Notes: a model not told the origin generated them from the sequence alone. A stretch of DNA of 64,000 nt from Vigna angularis (GCF_016808095.1 NC_068975.1:31643001-31707000), one strand, 5' to 3'. Shown: positions 32,407 to 45,473, numbered from the stretch's first letter. Program-made: numbers and translations.

Positions 32407-35400
32407 GAGAAAACATTTGTTGAATACATGTTCTTTCATTCTTTTTGTGCAGTCACAACACACTGCTTTATGAGAACCAGCAGTGTTTGAATTTGTTCTT
32501 GAAACATTTGAATATATATACAATTTTTTATGATAATTTTTTTTATGATAATTTTTTGTATGATGTGCAACATGATATATTGATATTTGATAAACTTTTA
32601 CACTGTCTTCTCGTCACCTTTTTATTTTTACTTTTTTCATCTTTCTTTTATTCTCTCTTTTCTTTTACAAATATAAAAATTTACTTTTAATAATCATTTT
32701 TTTCTAAAAATATAATTGTGAAGTGGTTGGTGTTAGATTGTAACGAGATTTACTTTTCTTAGTATAATTGTGACTATTAGTATAAAACACTTTTAAGTCA
32801 TTTAATAGAAAAATCAAAATCCTATAATAATTTTTAAACTAATTAGTATAAAATTTAATGAGTATATCATATACAGCATTGATATAAAAGATAATACGTC
32901 ACATTTGAATGTGGAATTAAAAGGTTGGAAAATATAATTTATTTTACTAGATTAAATTTATGAGTTGCAGTATTATTGTGAGAACACTTGAATTATTTGA
33001 ACTGAAGATAAAATATCCATATCTTAAATAGATAACACTGAAAAGATGCTCAGATATTAATTATTGTTGCAAAAAACAGTTTTGGACTCAAATTGTACTT
33101 GCACAAATATTTACATTTACTTAAGTTTTTTTTTTAAAAAAAAAAAACTATGTATTATTATACCAATTTAGAGAGTTTTCGTAGGAACAACAAAAGAAGC
33201 ATCAATTAAGTTTTTTTTTTGTTACACATCAAAATGAGCAATGAAGATGACGTTCTTTCTAATTCAACAACTTTTTTTCTTAATTTTAAAGATCTTAGTT
33301 TTTCAAATTATTCATATTAATATATTAAATTAATTATTATTAGTAGCACGATCATTTCAATTTATATTTTTCAAGAATTTAAATACGCGTGCAACATTTA
33401 AAAAATTGTAATCAAAGGAGAAAATTATTCTGTAAAAGTTAATTTCAGTTTATTGGTATTATTTGGTGAAATAAAATTATTGTATTTTCTTATGTTTGAA
33501 TTGTATCATATCAAAACCTTCATTTTGTTGTTGTTGAAAAGCAATGCTCTCAAACCTTTTCCCCACACAAAGATATAATGGATCGTAGTCAAAGTGGTAC
33601 AAATGTTGGTATAGCTTTGGTAAATGAGAACGTTGTCGACAGCTTGTACCATCACTATCCCATTCGTCTAATATCCACAATAATCCCTCAAAAGGTGGAA
33701 AAGGGATCAAGCTTTAGGAATCACATAAGAAATAGTATAAAGTATAAAACTAAAAACACCTAAACAAGTTGATAAATGCAGTGTGATAATAACTTTTTAT
33801 TTATACTAATATTAGTATAAGTGCTAATTAAGATTATTATAAAAAACCCTCGTACCCAGTAACAGTTAGACTCATGAACCTTAATTAATTAATTATAATA
33901 TCATCTACCCATGTGATGCTTTATATATATTTTCGTATGTTTTAAGCAAATATGTATTTATTGTTAGCGAATATACTTTATTCATTATTAATGTTAAACA
34001 AAATTCGAGTAAATGCTTATTTTTATTTTTTAAAAAGGAGGTAACAAGTTCTGACTTATTATTTTTATAGCGTTTACGTTTTTAAAGTTTTCTATGGTTA
34101 AGCATATATTAGTTTTGTTGAAAAATTTCCTAGTCAAATTTAAAGTGGACCGGTGGTAGGTGCAAATGCGCATGTTTTATTTTCCACTCTTGTAATTATC
34201 TATTGTCTTTTTTTTATTTTTTTTATTTTACTTTTTTATTCTAATGAATTTTATAAGATAAACTTCAACATAACTTCATAAATTATATAAATTAATTTGT
34301 GAGATTAAAATTATTTTATTTATATATATTGTTATACAAGAATTTTAATATTTCTTATTTGAAGAATATTCTTAAAAAAATCTCATCTTGTGATAAGCAA
34401 TACGACTTCAGTGTTGATTGGATATGCATCATTCAATTTTTTTCCAAACCTTCCTTTTCTATTCGGTTGGAGTTATTTTTGGTAGGAGGTGAGAATCCAA
34501 CAGGTTAAATTGGATTCCGATTCACCATAATCATTATTATATAATTTAAATTTAATATTTAAAATTTATATACGATCATTTAATTTATTAGATTAATTAA
34601 ATTTGGATTGTTCGAATTACATGGATATTTTAGATTAGAATTTATACTAAATAATTTTTTTTAATAAAAAAATTTATTCCTATTTTAAATAAATGACATA
34701 AATATAGTTAATCTTTAATTAAAAAAATATATGTATAATTTTAATAATTATTATTATAATAGAATATGATATATATATATATAACTTATTACTAAATTTT
34801 AACAAAATAATATCATATTAAATATAAAATTTAAAATTTAAAATATATTTAGAAATTTATAAATATTAAAATGTAAATTTGGGTTGAATCAATTATCTAT
34901 AAAATTTCAATTCACTATCCAAACTCAACCACATTATTCATTTTAATCAATTTTATTTATTCAACATTACCTACTTATTCAATCTAACTAAATATATGTT
35001 CAAATTTATTTAGAATTGTTTTTAGTTCGGTCAAATACAGTTTTTTTTTTTCTCGGTCCTAATTTTTGCTAGGATGATAATTTAAATTTTATTTGGGCTT
35101 CTGGGCGTAATTTTAATTTTTTTGCCATTTGTGTAATTTCCCCCCCTTAGATTTCAATTTGCCATTTTTTTTTTGTCAACTTGGAGGGATTTGTGAGCAT
35201 TAATATTTAATGTTTTATGTCAATTAATTACAACTGTTTTTTTGGTCAATCATAATGTTTAACCTTTATTAAAATGGACAACTTAACAGAAAGACTAAAT
35301 AAATAAAAAAAAGATGAGGATGAAATATATAAAGAAATATAACAAAGAGGTTATAAGACTAAATAAAAAGATCATTGAGAATAAAAAGAAATGTTTTTCG

Positions 35401-37619
35401 TAGCATATATTAGTCCTTGAATAAATGAGTAGACAGCATGAACAGTTGTTGTCATACTAGCACCAAGACCAAAACTGAGTACAAATCTGTTAGCATGATC
35501 CTTAATTAGATTCAATATATCTAATGTTTAATAATATTTTTACGTTTGAATTTGATCTCAAATGCATTTTGAATTCAGAAGTCACATCCAAGACCAACAT
35601 TAACTTAATTATTAATCAATTTTATTACAGCCAAAGTAATTATATTTTCAAATATCTGTTTTTCTCTCTGACCTAGATTAACTTGACTATTAATCAATTT
35701 GATCACAGCCACAAAAAAATAACTATATTTTGACTGCTAATAAATTTGATCACAGCCAGTAAAAAGACAGTACGGAAACAGTCCAAGGACTTACATATTC
35801 AAAGGATGAAGAAAGCAGTGAGCACTATTTTCTCCTACGAAGAACGAAGCAATAAATAAACTCACCTCTAGGATTCGACTTATTTTAAATAAATGTTGGT
35901 ATTAAAAATATAATAATAATGATTTGTTAAAAAATGATACTCAATCCACTTATAATGCTAAAATTAAATATATTTGCAAGAAAATAAAAAATAAATTACA
36001 ATTTAGCCGCTGATAAATTATTTTTTTTTTCATAATAAGGAAAAAATATTGACGAAAATTGGGTGTCAAAACCATACGGCCGAAGAATTTGTCCAATTTA
36101 CTTTTCAAGAAGAAATTAAGAATAAATTTGCAGCGATTTGACCTTTTTAAGATTTTGTTTTCTTGGGGAAGAGGATGTCAAAATCACGTATTCTTTGTTC
36201 TTTGTTCAAACTCAACTATTCATAAGTTTATTAATGGACCAGGTAAAAAGGGATCAGTATTTCTTCAAATTCTTAGCATGACGACATATCACTGTTGAAT
36301 TTAAGATACAAGGAAAAATTGAGAGATACCGATCTTATTCAAAACATAAAGAAAATATTATTTCTGTTTTTTAATGTACCCTCACTTTTTATTTTTAATT
36401 TCAGACTTCATATTTTTCAAACAGCTTTTATAACGATGTTACGCGTATTTAGACTAGGCACATCATACCTATATAATATCCACATTCGCCAAATGTAACA
36501 ACTGCTTTGAATTTTAAAAGATTATGAGAGTAAAACCATAATGTTTTTGAAAGACGGAAATTAAATTCACTTAAGATGAAAAATATTACCAGAACACAAT
36601 ATTTTGATTTACTAAAGTTGATGAAACATTTTTTTGATAAAGGAATCCCACATTCCCATCCTTTTGCTATATTTTTTAAACTAGAAGTTGTTCTTTTAAC
36701 TGAAATATAATGTTATATTTTATACATGTACAAATTACATTGACAATTTTATTTTCTCAAATTTTAAACTCAATTACATCTTATAAAACCCAATAAATTA
36801 TGCCAAAAATTTCACTACTTTTTATTTTATTATAAAACTCAATAAATTATATTAAAAATTAGATTAACATAATTTTATATCATAAATTACTAAAAAGTTT
36901 ACCATTAAAATTTGAAAAAAAATATATATATTCAATTAACATAAAAGTTAAAAGACTAAATTTGTGTATAAAATGAGAAAATATACTTTCAAATAGAAAG
37001 AATAACTTTAATAAGTAAAAGTTTAAAAAATTTATTCATTTTCATGTTAGAGGTCAATCGTTTGTATAATTCATTGATGAAAAGAAAATTATGACTTTCA
37101 TAAATATTAAAATAATAGAATTTAGGTTTAACTTAACATTATTAAATTAGTTTAAATAAAGTAAGAGTTTATACCTTTATATATTATAAGTCAATTACAT
37201 TTTTAATTAATATGAAATCTCCAATAATAGATATTATTTTATGCTGGTGTGAATTTACTTTTTAAAGTATAAAGTATTTAAAGCTTTTGCAATATTAAAG
37301 TCGAATGAAACAGGGTTGAAGATAAAAAAGGAAAAGTATTTTAAGTATTTAAGGAAAACAGGAAACTAGCTCAACTACTACCTAAAACACAAATAGTAAA
37401 CATAGCAAATTGAATTGGATTAAAATATCATTGTTCATGCAAGCCTCTGGTATATATACATTTAGACGATACAAAATCAGTATAAAGGGTATAAAGGGAA
37501 CAACGTTAGCTACAATATTTTGAACAGGAAGTGGTCAACCTGACATAAGCAAACATGTTTTAGTGGACCCAATCACCACATTAATATTTTTTTCCATGTC
37601 TCTCTTCTCTTCCACCCTA
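32407..37619. other. Long AT-rich intergenic region between copies B and C
   Basis: No gene is supported over 5.2 kb. Many A/T homopolymers and degenerate AT stretches are present. A minus-strand open frame at 33477-33710 reads somewhat like protein (GLLWILDEWDSDGTSCRQ) but has no family match I know. The last 100 bp are the promoter of copy C, including GTGGTCAACCTGAC near 37531, which holds a reverse-strand TTGACC W-box. Confidence 0.55.
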
Positions 37620-37628
37620 CTATATATA
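37620..37628 (+). promoter_or_regulatory. TATA box of copy C
   Basis: CTATATATAC lies about 65 bp before the preferred ATG at 37692 and follows a pyrimidine-rich tract. Confidence 0.6.
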
Positions 37629-37691
37629 CGTATGCCAGCTACCTAACCTTCGCAAACCAAACGCAAAATCTTGCGATCTCACCTATACAAC

Positions 37692-38984
37692 ATGTCTTCC
37701 TTACGGCTTTCCATACTTAATAATTGCCCTTTACATTCTTCTCCATCTTCTTCATCTTTCAAGAGAATCAATTCTTCTATCAATCTCCCTAAACTACCTC
37801 CAGTATCCTCTTCAGTTCCCAAAGTGCTACCATCATCTACCAGAACCATGGTTGAGGAACTGGGAAAATTCAGAGTCACAGACAATTATAAATCCTCTTT
37901 TGTGGAAAAGAATCATACCAACAAAATACTGCACGATGGTGATCTATACAACACTACAAATTCCGAGGCCATTATTCAACTCTACGCAATCTTGGAGGCT
38001 GTGGTTGACAGAATTGAAATGCATACCAACGTTGGAGAACAACGTAACAATTGGAACACCCTCTTGTTAAACTCCATCAACATGCTAACGCTCACTGCCT
38101 CAACCATGGCCGGTGTTGCAGGCACGGCTACTGGTGAAGGGGCACCACTTTTGGCTCTTAAACTATCATCTGCTCTTTTGTTTTCTGCAGCCACTGGGAT
38201 GCTACTTGCTACCAACAAAATCCAACCCTCTCAACTTGCCGAGGAACAAAGAAATGCTGCAAGGCTTTTTAAGCAGCTTCAGGCACAGATCCAAACCACA
38301 ATCGCTGTTGGAAATCCCAGTGAAAGTGATGTGAGGGGTGCTATGGAGAGGGTTTTGGCGTTGGACAAAGCTTATCCAATGCCTTTGTTAGGAGGAGCAA
38401 TGCTTGAAAAGTTTCCTGAAAAGTTTGAAGCTGCTAGATGGTGGCCAGAAAGTAGATTGAACAATGAGAATGCACAGACGAAAGTTAAGAGCGATAATGG
38501 ATGGAGTATGGAGTTGGAAGAGGAAATGAGGGAGGTTATTGAAGTGGTGAAGAGAAAAGACATGGAAGATTACGAGAGGTTGGGGAACATTGCACTGAAG
38601 ATAAACAAGGGTTTAGCTATTTCAGCACCTTTGCTCACAGGAATTGCTGCATTAGGGTGTGTGTTTTCAGGAGACGGATTAGTTCCTGTGGTAGCAGGGG
38701 CCTTGGCTTCAGTGGTGAATGCTCTTGAGCATGGAGGCCAAGTTGGAATGGTGTTTGAAATGTACAGAAACTGTGGTGGATTTTTCCAGCTGTTGGAAGA
38801 GACAATTGAATCCACGATTGAAGAGAAAGACTTGGAGAAAAGAGAAAACGGGGAGCTATTTGAATTGAAGATGGCCTTGCAATTGGGAAGAAGTGTGTCA
38901 CAGCTGAGAGAACTTGCTTCAAAATCTGCTGCATATCGCATAGAAGGAAGGGAGATTGATGAATTCGCCAGCAAACTTTTCTAA
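37692..38984 (+). CDS. At4g22030-like protein (F-box-named family), copy C
   Basis: Intronless, 430 residues from the chosen start. An in-frame ATG lies 21 bases upstream (37671), but the second methionine (MSSLRLSILNN) aligns with the start of copy D (MSSLKISSLL), so I prefer it. The Ser-rich start is followed by INLPKLPPVSSSVPKV, as in copy B. The family blocks follow: VVDRIEMHTNVGEQRNNWN, a hydrophobic run around GTATGEGAPLLALKLSS, and KIQPSQLAEEQRNAARLFKQ. Then come LLGGAMLEKFPEKFEAARWW, KINKGLAISAPLLTGIAALG, EHGGQVGMVFEMYRNCGGFF, RENGELFELKMALQLGRSVS and DEFASKLF. It differs from the others in EAARWWPES where the rest have EPAVWWP, and in SAPLL for SGPLL. No F-box is seen. Biochemical function is unknown. 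Confidence 0.82.
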   Translation: MSSLRLSILNNCPLHSSPSSSSFKRINSSINLPKLPPVSSSVPKVLPSSTRTMVEELGKFRVTDNYKSSFVEKNHTNKILHDGDLYNTTNSEAIIQLYAILEAVVDRIEMHTNVGEQRNNWNTLLLNSINMLTLTASTMAGVAGTATGEGAPLLALKLSSALLFSAATGMLLATNKIQPSQLAEEQRNAARLFKQLQAQIQTTIAVGNPSESDVRGAMERVLALDKAYPMPLLGGAMLEKFPEKFEAARWWPESRLNNENAQTKVKSDNGWSMELEEEMREVIEVVKRKDMEDYERLGNIALKINKGLAISAPLLTGIAALGCVFSGDGLVPVVAGALASVVNALEHGGQVGMVFEMYRNCGGFFQLLEETIESTIEEKDLEKRENGELFELKMALQLGRSVSQLRELASKSAAYRIEGREIDEFASKLF

Positions 38985-41479
38985 GATGAAACATTTTTTA
39001 ATTTTACATACCATTTCTTCATTTTTGAAATGTAAATAGTGCATGTATATTGTGTAGTCATCTAACGTGCAAAATTGAGAGAATATAGTTAGATGAAAGT
39101 GTAATTGTTTTGGTAAAAGATTTAAGGTGTGGATACATGTACATGGAATGATGATTAGTTCACATTACTTTTAATAATGTTTTTTGCATTCTCCTTCAAC
39201 ATCCTTGTAGGATATTAGATCACAAAGCAGAAAGGGAAGGGAATTTATTGTTTACAAATTTAAAATCAGTGTAAGATAGACTCGTTTAATAGGCCAGGCG
39301 TGCCTATGACAGTCATGTATTATTTATTATATAGATGGTGCAACAGTTTTTTTATTTCAATATATAGTAAATCATTGACTATTCAAGTTTTGAATCAAAT
39401 ATAAACAGAAACCTAACGTTGCCAACAGAACCAACTTATTGAACTTGGAAAACGTCTTCTTGACAATTTCTTATTTCAATATATTATAAACGTTTTGTTG
39501 TCCCATTTTATTGTCTCGTTCTTCGATATTGATTATATACGTTTCACAGATATGTGTGTATACATAATAAGTTATTTGATAATTTATATCATATCAATAC
39601 AATGATGTTTTTCGTTACACAATTTATTTTATTGATATTGAGGTTAAAAAATATTAATTAACCGAAACTATATTAATACTTAAAAAGTTAAATGAACAAT
39701 TCCAGTTAATGTAATTTATTTGACCTGTCCTATCATGTTTTTTTTTTCTGATACCCAGAAACTGATCATATATATTGTTATTACCGTTAGTCTGACAAAA
39801 TTTTAAACACAACGAGCTATAGAATTTTCTTTCAAATAGACCTTCCCAAATCCTGTATATTTACATATATATCGAAAGCTATTTATAATTTGCAAACTGC
39901 AGTGATGAGATTCACTGGGTAAGAAAAATTAACAAAAGAAAGAAAATTTGGTTATAGTTTGCCAGAGGGGATACTTGTGCACGTTGTCTCATTAGACATG
40001 TAACCTTTCCTCACCCAAATGAAAGCACAAATAAGCATATTAGGGTTCATATCAGAAAATATTGCTAAAATCAATATTACAGTTTAAACTAATTTAATTT
40101 GATTGTGTGTCAAAATGTGATTTTAAAATAATCAGTGGTATATCCGTAGCAAATACAAAAGAATTGTATGAATATCAAGCTTTGAGGGAGAAAAAGTTAT
40201 TGGGAAATTGGAGGATAATTTGAGAAAGATTTGTTGAAAAATAATCATAATCTACAAATGTTCAAATACATAAAATCATCTTATTAAAAGAAATTATGTA
40301 AATGTAAGAAATTTCTCGAATAATATTAAATTATTAATAATTCTCAATTTAACGTTTTCCCCCCCACAAAAACCCGAAATTAATACCTTAAGCTATTCCA
40401 AACGTGTTTGCAAAATGAAATACCTAATTAAGCTAGGCTAAAATTATAACTTTAATTTAAATCTCTAAAATGAAACATATATATATTATAAAAAAGTGAT
40501 TTGGTAGGGTCTACATTTAAGCAGATAATTTTGATGACTTCTATACGATAGTTTTTTAATCCCCAGTTCCTCCTTTAATATGATAATAAATATGAGTTAG
40601 CTGCATGTCTATTTTTCATCCCCAAGAAAACAAGTAATTAGATACTTGAAATTAGAAGCTGGCGATTTTTTCAAAATAAATTAATTAAAACCCTCTTTAA
40701 GAAATTCTGTACCAACGTTAGACATTACACTTCTCTGTCAGATACGCTGGTAGGTGAACTCGTGAGTCCCTCTATACACCTTTTATATATATGCTGTTTA
40801 TTTATTTGTGCAATATCCTTCGTGTTCATAGATTTTATTCCAATTTCTAATAAATACGAAGTTGACCATAAAAAGAATAAATACATAAAACATTTAAAAG
40901 TAAAATAAGACGTCACTACATCGTCATCGATTTTAATATGTGAAAGCATATACAAGATCATTGAAAAATAATAGTTTTACTCAAAGAAAAATACGCACCT
41001 ACTTTATAACTCACTTTAATAATATAAATATAAATTAAATTTTAAAATAATATAATTCGTATTTTTTTTGTAAAAAATAAAATAAAATTACACTCTGGCT
41101 TTTTCATCCGCGTATCTCCATCACATGTTATGTCAGTTTTTCCCTTGTCTCTGGTGTGTATAAACTTGTCAAACTTCGTTGTGCATTCAGAGAGGCTACC
41201 AAACTCAAACTTAGATGTAGTTGACACTTTTTATCGTCAGGTGTGACATAAAATAACCTTGGAGAACAAACAAGTTGTTTTATAATTAATAAATACGACG
41301 TTCAACTCTCGATATCATTGCAAAACAACTACTAACCGAGGCAATCCGAGTAGGAGACGTTCTAGTTTGAACAAACATAGATCCAAAATCACAGCAAAAA
41401 GTCAAACCCCATATCATCCAGTCAACAGTTTCCATGTCTGACCCTTTCTTTTCATCCTATCCCGTTCACACATACCCCC
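38985..41479. other. Intergenic region between copies C and D
   Basis: AT-rich DNA with no supported gene. The last 80 bp hold the copy D promoter, with GTCAA words at about 41402 and 41422 (reverse-strand TTGAC cores) and TCTGACCC near 41437. A CAAAT repeat (ATCAAATCAAATCAAATC) lies in the leader at about 41511-41531. Confidence 0.55.
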
Positions 41480-41488
41480 TATATATTG
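41480..41488 (+). promoter_or_regulatory. TATA box of copy D
   Basis: TATATATTG after a CCCCC run lies about 70 bp before the ATG at 41556, at the same distance as in copies B and C. Confidence 0.6.
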
Positions 41489-41555
41489 CAACCCTTCGCT
41501 ACCTACAACATCAAATCAAATCAAATCAAATCCGCAACATCAGTCCTAGACCACT

Positions 41556-42833
41556 ATGTCTTCCTTAAAAATTTCATCTTTGCTTTCTAATTCCCTTTGC
41601 TCAACATCACCATCAACAGTAAAATCCTCTCTCCATCTCCCAAAAAAACTTCATATACCTCTTTCTGACACACCAAACCTAAAACCAAGTAGAAAACTGT
41701 TCCAAGAGTTAAACGGTTTCTCCCACACAATCCCAGTACTCCAAGACAATTCAGGCAACAACTCCACCACCACCTCCACACCCTCAAAAGCCACCATTGT
41801 TCAACTCTACGCAATTCTCGAAGCTGTGGCTGACAGAGTGCAGATGCATCACAACATAGGCGACCAACGTGACAACTGGAACACCCTTCTCTTGAACTCC
41901 GTCAACATGCTCACACTCTCCGCCTCCGCTATGGTCGGCCTTGCCGCCTCCATCGGCGGCGGTGGGGCGCCGCTGTTAGCTCTCAAACTATCCTCCATGC
42001 TCTTGTTCTCCGCCTCCACGGGAATGTTGGTTGTCATGAACAAAATACAGCCCTCACAGCTTGCAGAGGAGCAAAGAAATGCCACGAGGTTGTTCAAGCA
42101 GCTCCAGTCCCACATCGAGACAACGATAGCCATTGGAAACCCTACCGAGGAAGACGTGAAAGACGCGATGGAGAGAGTTTTGGCCCTGGACAAAGCGTAC
42201 CCACTTCCTTTGTTAGGAGCCATGCTTGAAAAATTCCCTAAGAAGTTTGAGCCAGCAGTGTGGTGGCCTTCAGCGCCAAAAGGAATGAACAGCTCAAAAT
42301 ACCAGGAAGAAAAACAAGAAGGGAAGAATAATAATGGGTGGAATAAGGGGTTGGAAATGGAGCTTAGGAATGTTCTGGAAGTGGTGAAAGAAAAGGACAT
42401 GAAGGACTACGAGAGGTTAGGAAACTTGGTGTTGAAGGTAAACAAGAGTTTGGCCATTGCAGGGCCTTTACTCACCGGCATTGCCGCTGTGGGATCAGCA
42501 TGCGTGACGGAAGGTTCGTCATGGGGAGCTATAGTGGCAGTTATAGGAGGGGCATTAGCAACAACTGTTAATGCTTTTGAGCATGGAGGTCAAGTGGGGA
42601 TGGTGTCTGAAATGTATCGAAACTGTGGTGGATTCTTCAAACAGTTAGAGAACTCGATCCAAGACACGATGGAGGAAGATGAGGAGCAAAGAGAGAATGG
42701 AGAATTGTTTGAAATGAAGCTGGCTTTGAAATTGGGAAGGAGTTTGTCACAACTCAGAGATCTTGCTAGAAAATCTGCTTATTCTCGAGTAGAGGGGACA
42801 ACAACCGATGAATTCGCTAGCAAACTCTTCTAA
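41556..42833 (+). CDS. At4g22030-like protein (F-box-named family), copy D
   Basis: Intronless, 425 residues. The N-terminus is Ser/Leu-rich (MSSLKISSLLSNSLCSTSPS) with LHLPKKLHIPLSDTP, in line with the INLPKLP-type block of copies B and C. Then come AILEAVADRVQMHHNIGDQR, a hydrophobic region with IGGGGAPLLALKLSSMLLFS, KIQPSQLAEEQRNATRLFKQ, LPLLGAMLEKFPKKFEPAVW, SLAIAGPLLTGIAAVGSACV, EHGGQVGMVSEMYRNCGGFF, RENGELFEMKLALKLGRSLS and DEFASKLF. It lacks the extra glycine of GGAMLEKF seen in B and C and resembles copy A there. SEMYR replaces FEMYR. The DNA of this copy is more GC-rich in the 41750-42050 part than its neighbours. Function is unknown and no F-box is visible. Confidence 0.82.
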   Translation: MSSLKISSLLSNSLCSTSPSTVKSSLHLPKKLHIPLSDTPNLKPSRKLFQELNGFSHTIPVLQDNSGNNSTTTSTPSKATIVQLYAILEAVADRVQMHHNIGDQRDNWNTLLLNSVNMLTLSASAMVGLAASIGGGGAPLLALKLSSMLLFSASTGMLVVMNKIQPSQLAEEQRNATRLFKQLQSHIETTIAIGNPTEEDVKDAMERVLALDKAYPLPLLGAMLEKFPKKFEPAVWWPSAPKGMNSSKYQEEKQEGKNNNGWNKGLEMELRNVLEVVKEKDMKDYERLGNLVLKVNKSLAIAGPLLTGIAAVGSACVTEGSSWGAIVAVIGGALATTVNAFEHGGQVGMVSEMYRNCGGFFKQLENSIQDTMEEDEEQRENGELFEMKLALKLGRSLSQLRDLARKSAYSRVEGTTTDEFASKLF

Positions 42834-44017
42834 TGGTTTATCTTGTAACATAATTAGCTAACAATTAATCCATTTTTTATTCAATTTTAGTTAGTTTTTT
42901 CATGTAATTTATTTTTTTTATTTTTCTATCAAATCTTGTAATATATTTCTTGATGTTTTTGCGGACACGCAAGCAAAGAAATTTTTAATCTGCTCTGACT
43001 CATCAAAACAATGAAAAAAATGTGTGGCAATTTTCTCGTCAAGTTATTACAACTCCCTTGTCATCTTTTACGTAATCGACAACCACCGTGTGTAGACTTT
43101 TCAGTTTACTAGTGGGAGACCATCATGATCGCCAATCAGAACGTAAAAAACATAGTATTTTAAAGAAAGAAGTAACACTTGAAATTATACAGGTAATAGT
43201 CAAAGTTGTGTATGCAAAATGTGTAGTTTTAAGCATGTTTTATATTTGAGTCATAATCTAATATGTTCATCACTTTTTTCTTTTGTTAATCTAAATTTCT
43301 TAAACGGGAAAGCATTAGATCTTGTTTGGATTAATTGTTTCAAAATATTAACAAGCAAAAAATATAAATATTTTTTTCATAAATTAAGGTTAATTTATAT
43401 TTTTTAAATCATAATTAATTATGGATTTCTTTTATCGAATTTGGGTATATAAATTAATTTATGTAAAATGCTATTTTTTTTTTCAGAAAATATGTTTTTA
43501 CTTTATCCAAACAAGGCTTAATCAAAGTTCTATAATGTCATAAATTTAAAATTTTAAAGTCATTTAAATCTAACAAAAGTTTATCTAAAGAACATCTGAA
43601 TATAATAAATATAAAAAACTTCTATCAACCATTATAAAAAATCTGAGAATGAAATTATACTTCAATCTCTTAACAGATTTTATTTTCCAGTTTTATAAAG
43701 ATGAAAGTATTTAAAACAAAAAAAAGTATTAAAAGCTATCAGTAGTTTTTTCTATAAAATTTAATCATAAATAAAATTAGTAAATATTCAACACTATTAT
43801 CGTATTGGCCAAGAAAACAATCATGATCACGATGATAAATAGACTCGTCTTTAGGAGTATTGTCCAAATATATTCCAATTTTGATGAAAAATCTTTAAAA
43901 AAATTAAATACGAATATGAGTAATATTTAATATTTTAAATTGAATATATGTCTCGTTTCTATATTTATCTTAACATTCATTTCCGTTTAAATTATTAAAA
44001 TAATTATAATTATTGAA

Positions 44018-44021
<4 letters not shown>

Positions 44022-44058
<37 letters not shown>
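44022..44058. repeat. (TA)n microsatellite
   Basis: About 18 TA dinucleotides in an AT-rich spacer. Confidence 0.9.
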
Positions 44059-44061
<3 letters not shown>

Positions 44062-45389
44062 GTTTTTAGTTTTATAACTTTTTTTTCTTTTAGTTACACA
44101 AGTTTTTTTTCTCTAATTGTTGGGCTTAGTATAAAATTAATTCACATTTTCAGAATATTTTTTATTTGATTGTAACTTTTATGCACTTATGTTGAAATGA
44201 GGTAGGTAAACTAAATATATTTTATGTCTCATATTTAAATATTTTTATTTCTTTTCAATATTTTTTTATTGTTTATTTTTTTACATGATAATGTTTAACT
44301 CCCAATTTAAGTAATGGTATAAACCTTTTATTTATTAGGTAATTTAAAACAACTATCTCATTTATTTTCTTATTCTTAAATTTTTTATTTAAATAACTAT
44401 TTTCATTTTGTTAAAACAATTTTCATTATCTTTCAATAGTTTGACCAAGTTCATATTTTGAAAAATTTTCTTAAATCTCTAAAATATTTTCATCTTATCA
44501 TAAACTTTAATTACACAATGGTGTATCAAATTTATTTCTAACATACATTTAATTTTTTTACTTCTTTTTAATATTATTGTTTGTTGCCTATTTTTATCAT
44601 GTTAAACACTATTTTATATTTTTATATATAATTATTTTTATTTTCTAACTTATTATCATAAGTGTAATTTATCACTAGAATTATATCAAAACAATTTTTG
44701 ACTATAGAATAATAATTTAATGTTATTGTCATAAATCTTTTTTATCACCATGCAAGGTATATTGAAATTAAAAAAATGAAATACCTATGCTATATTTCAT
44801 TTATTATCAGTTTAACTTTTTGTTTGGTGTGTAGTTTCATTTAAGTAGTGTATTATAATTTTTATTGGTGAATAAAAAAGGATATTTCATTATAATTGTA
44901 AGTATGAGATAGATATCTAAAATATTTTTAAATTTGAATATATATTTTCTTTCTATATTTTAAAAAAATATTTTTAAGTTTTATCAATTTTGTTTTATTA
45001 ATGTTTACAAATTAAATAAATGTTGTTGTTGTTGTAAATAGACATTTAAAATATGTTTTCTAATTTAAAATGTATACTATTATAATTTCTATCTAAATAT
45101 TTGATATTCATAAATGATAATATGTTCTTTTGATATTAAATTTTTTATAATAATTATATATTTTTTAAAATAATTTTTTATAATATTATAAAAAATTAAT
45201 TAATTAATTTTAAAACAGTAAAGAAACACGTATGACTACGGGTACGGATACAAGTGTGTATCAATAATTTATAGTAAAAGTTAGAAAAGAGACAAAAATT
45301 GTATACCGGTTAAATTTAAGTATAAAAATAAAGAGGAATTATTTTTTTATAGACGAGTATGAGACAGTCAAACCTGCCCCTCCAATATG

Positions 45390-45473
45390 TTGTCATTCTT
45401 AATCATGACAATAATTAATTATAAATATTGTGTTCTCATTCCTAATCATGACAATAATTAATTATAAATATTG
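45390..45473. repeat. Tandem duplication of about 42 bp
   Basis: Two adjacent copies share AATCATGACAATAATTAATT and then ATAAATATTG. Only two or three positions differ near the start (GTCATTCTT versus CTCATTCCT), so the copy is recent. Confidence 0.9.
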
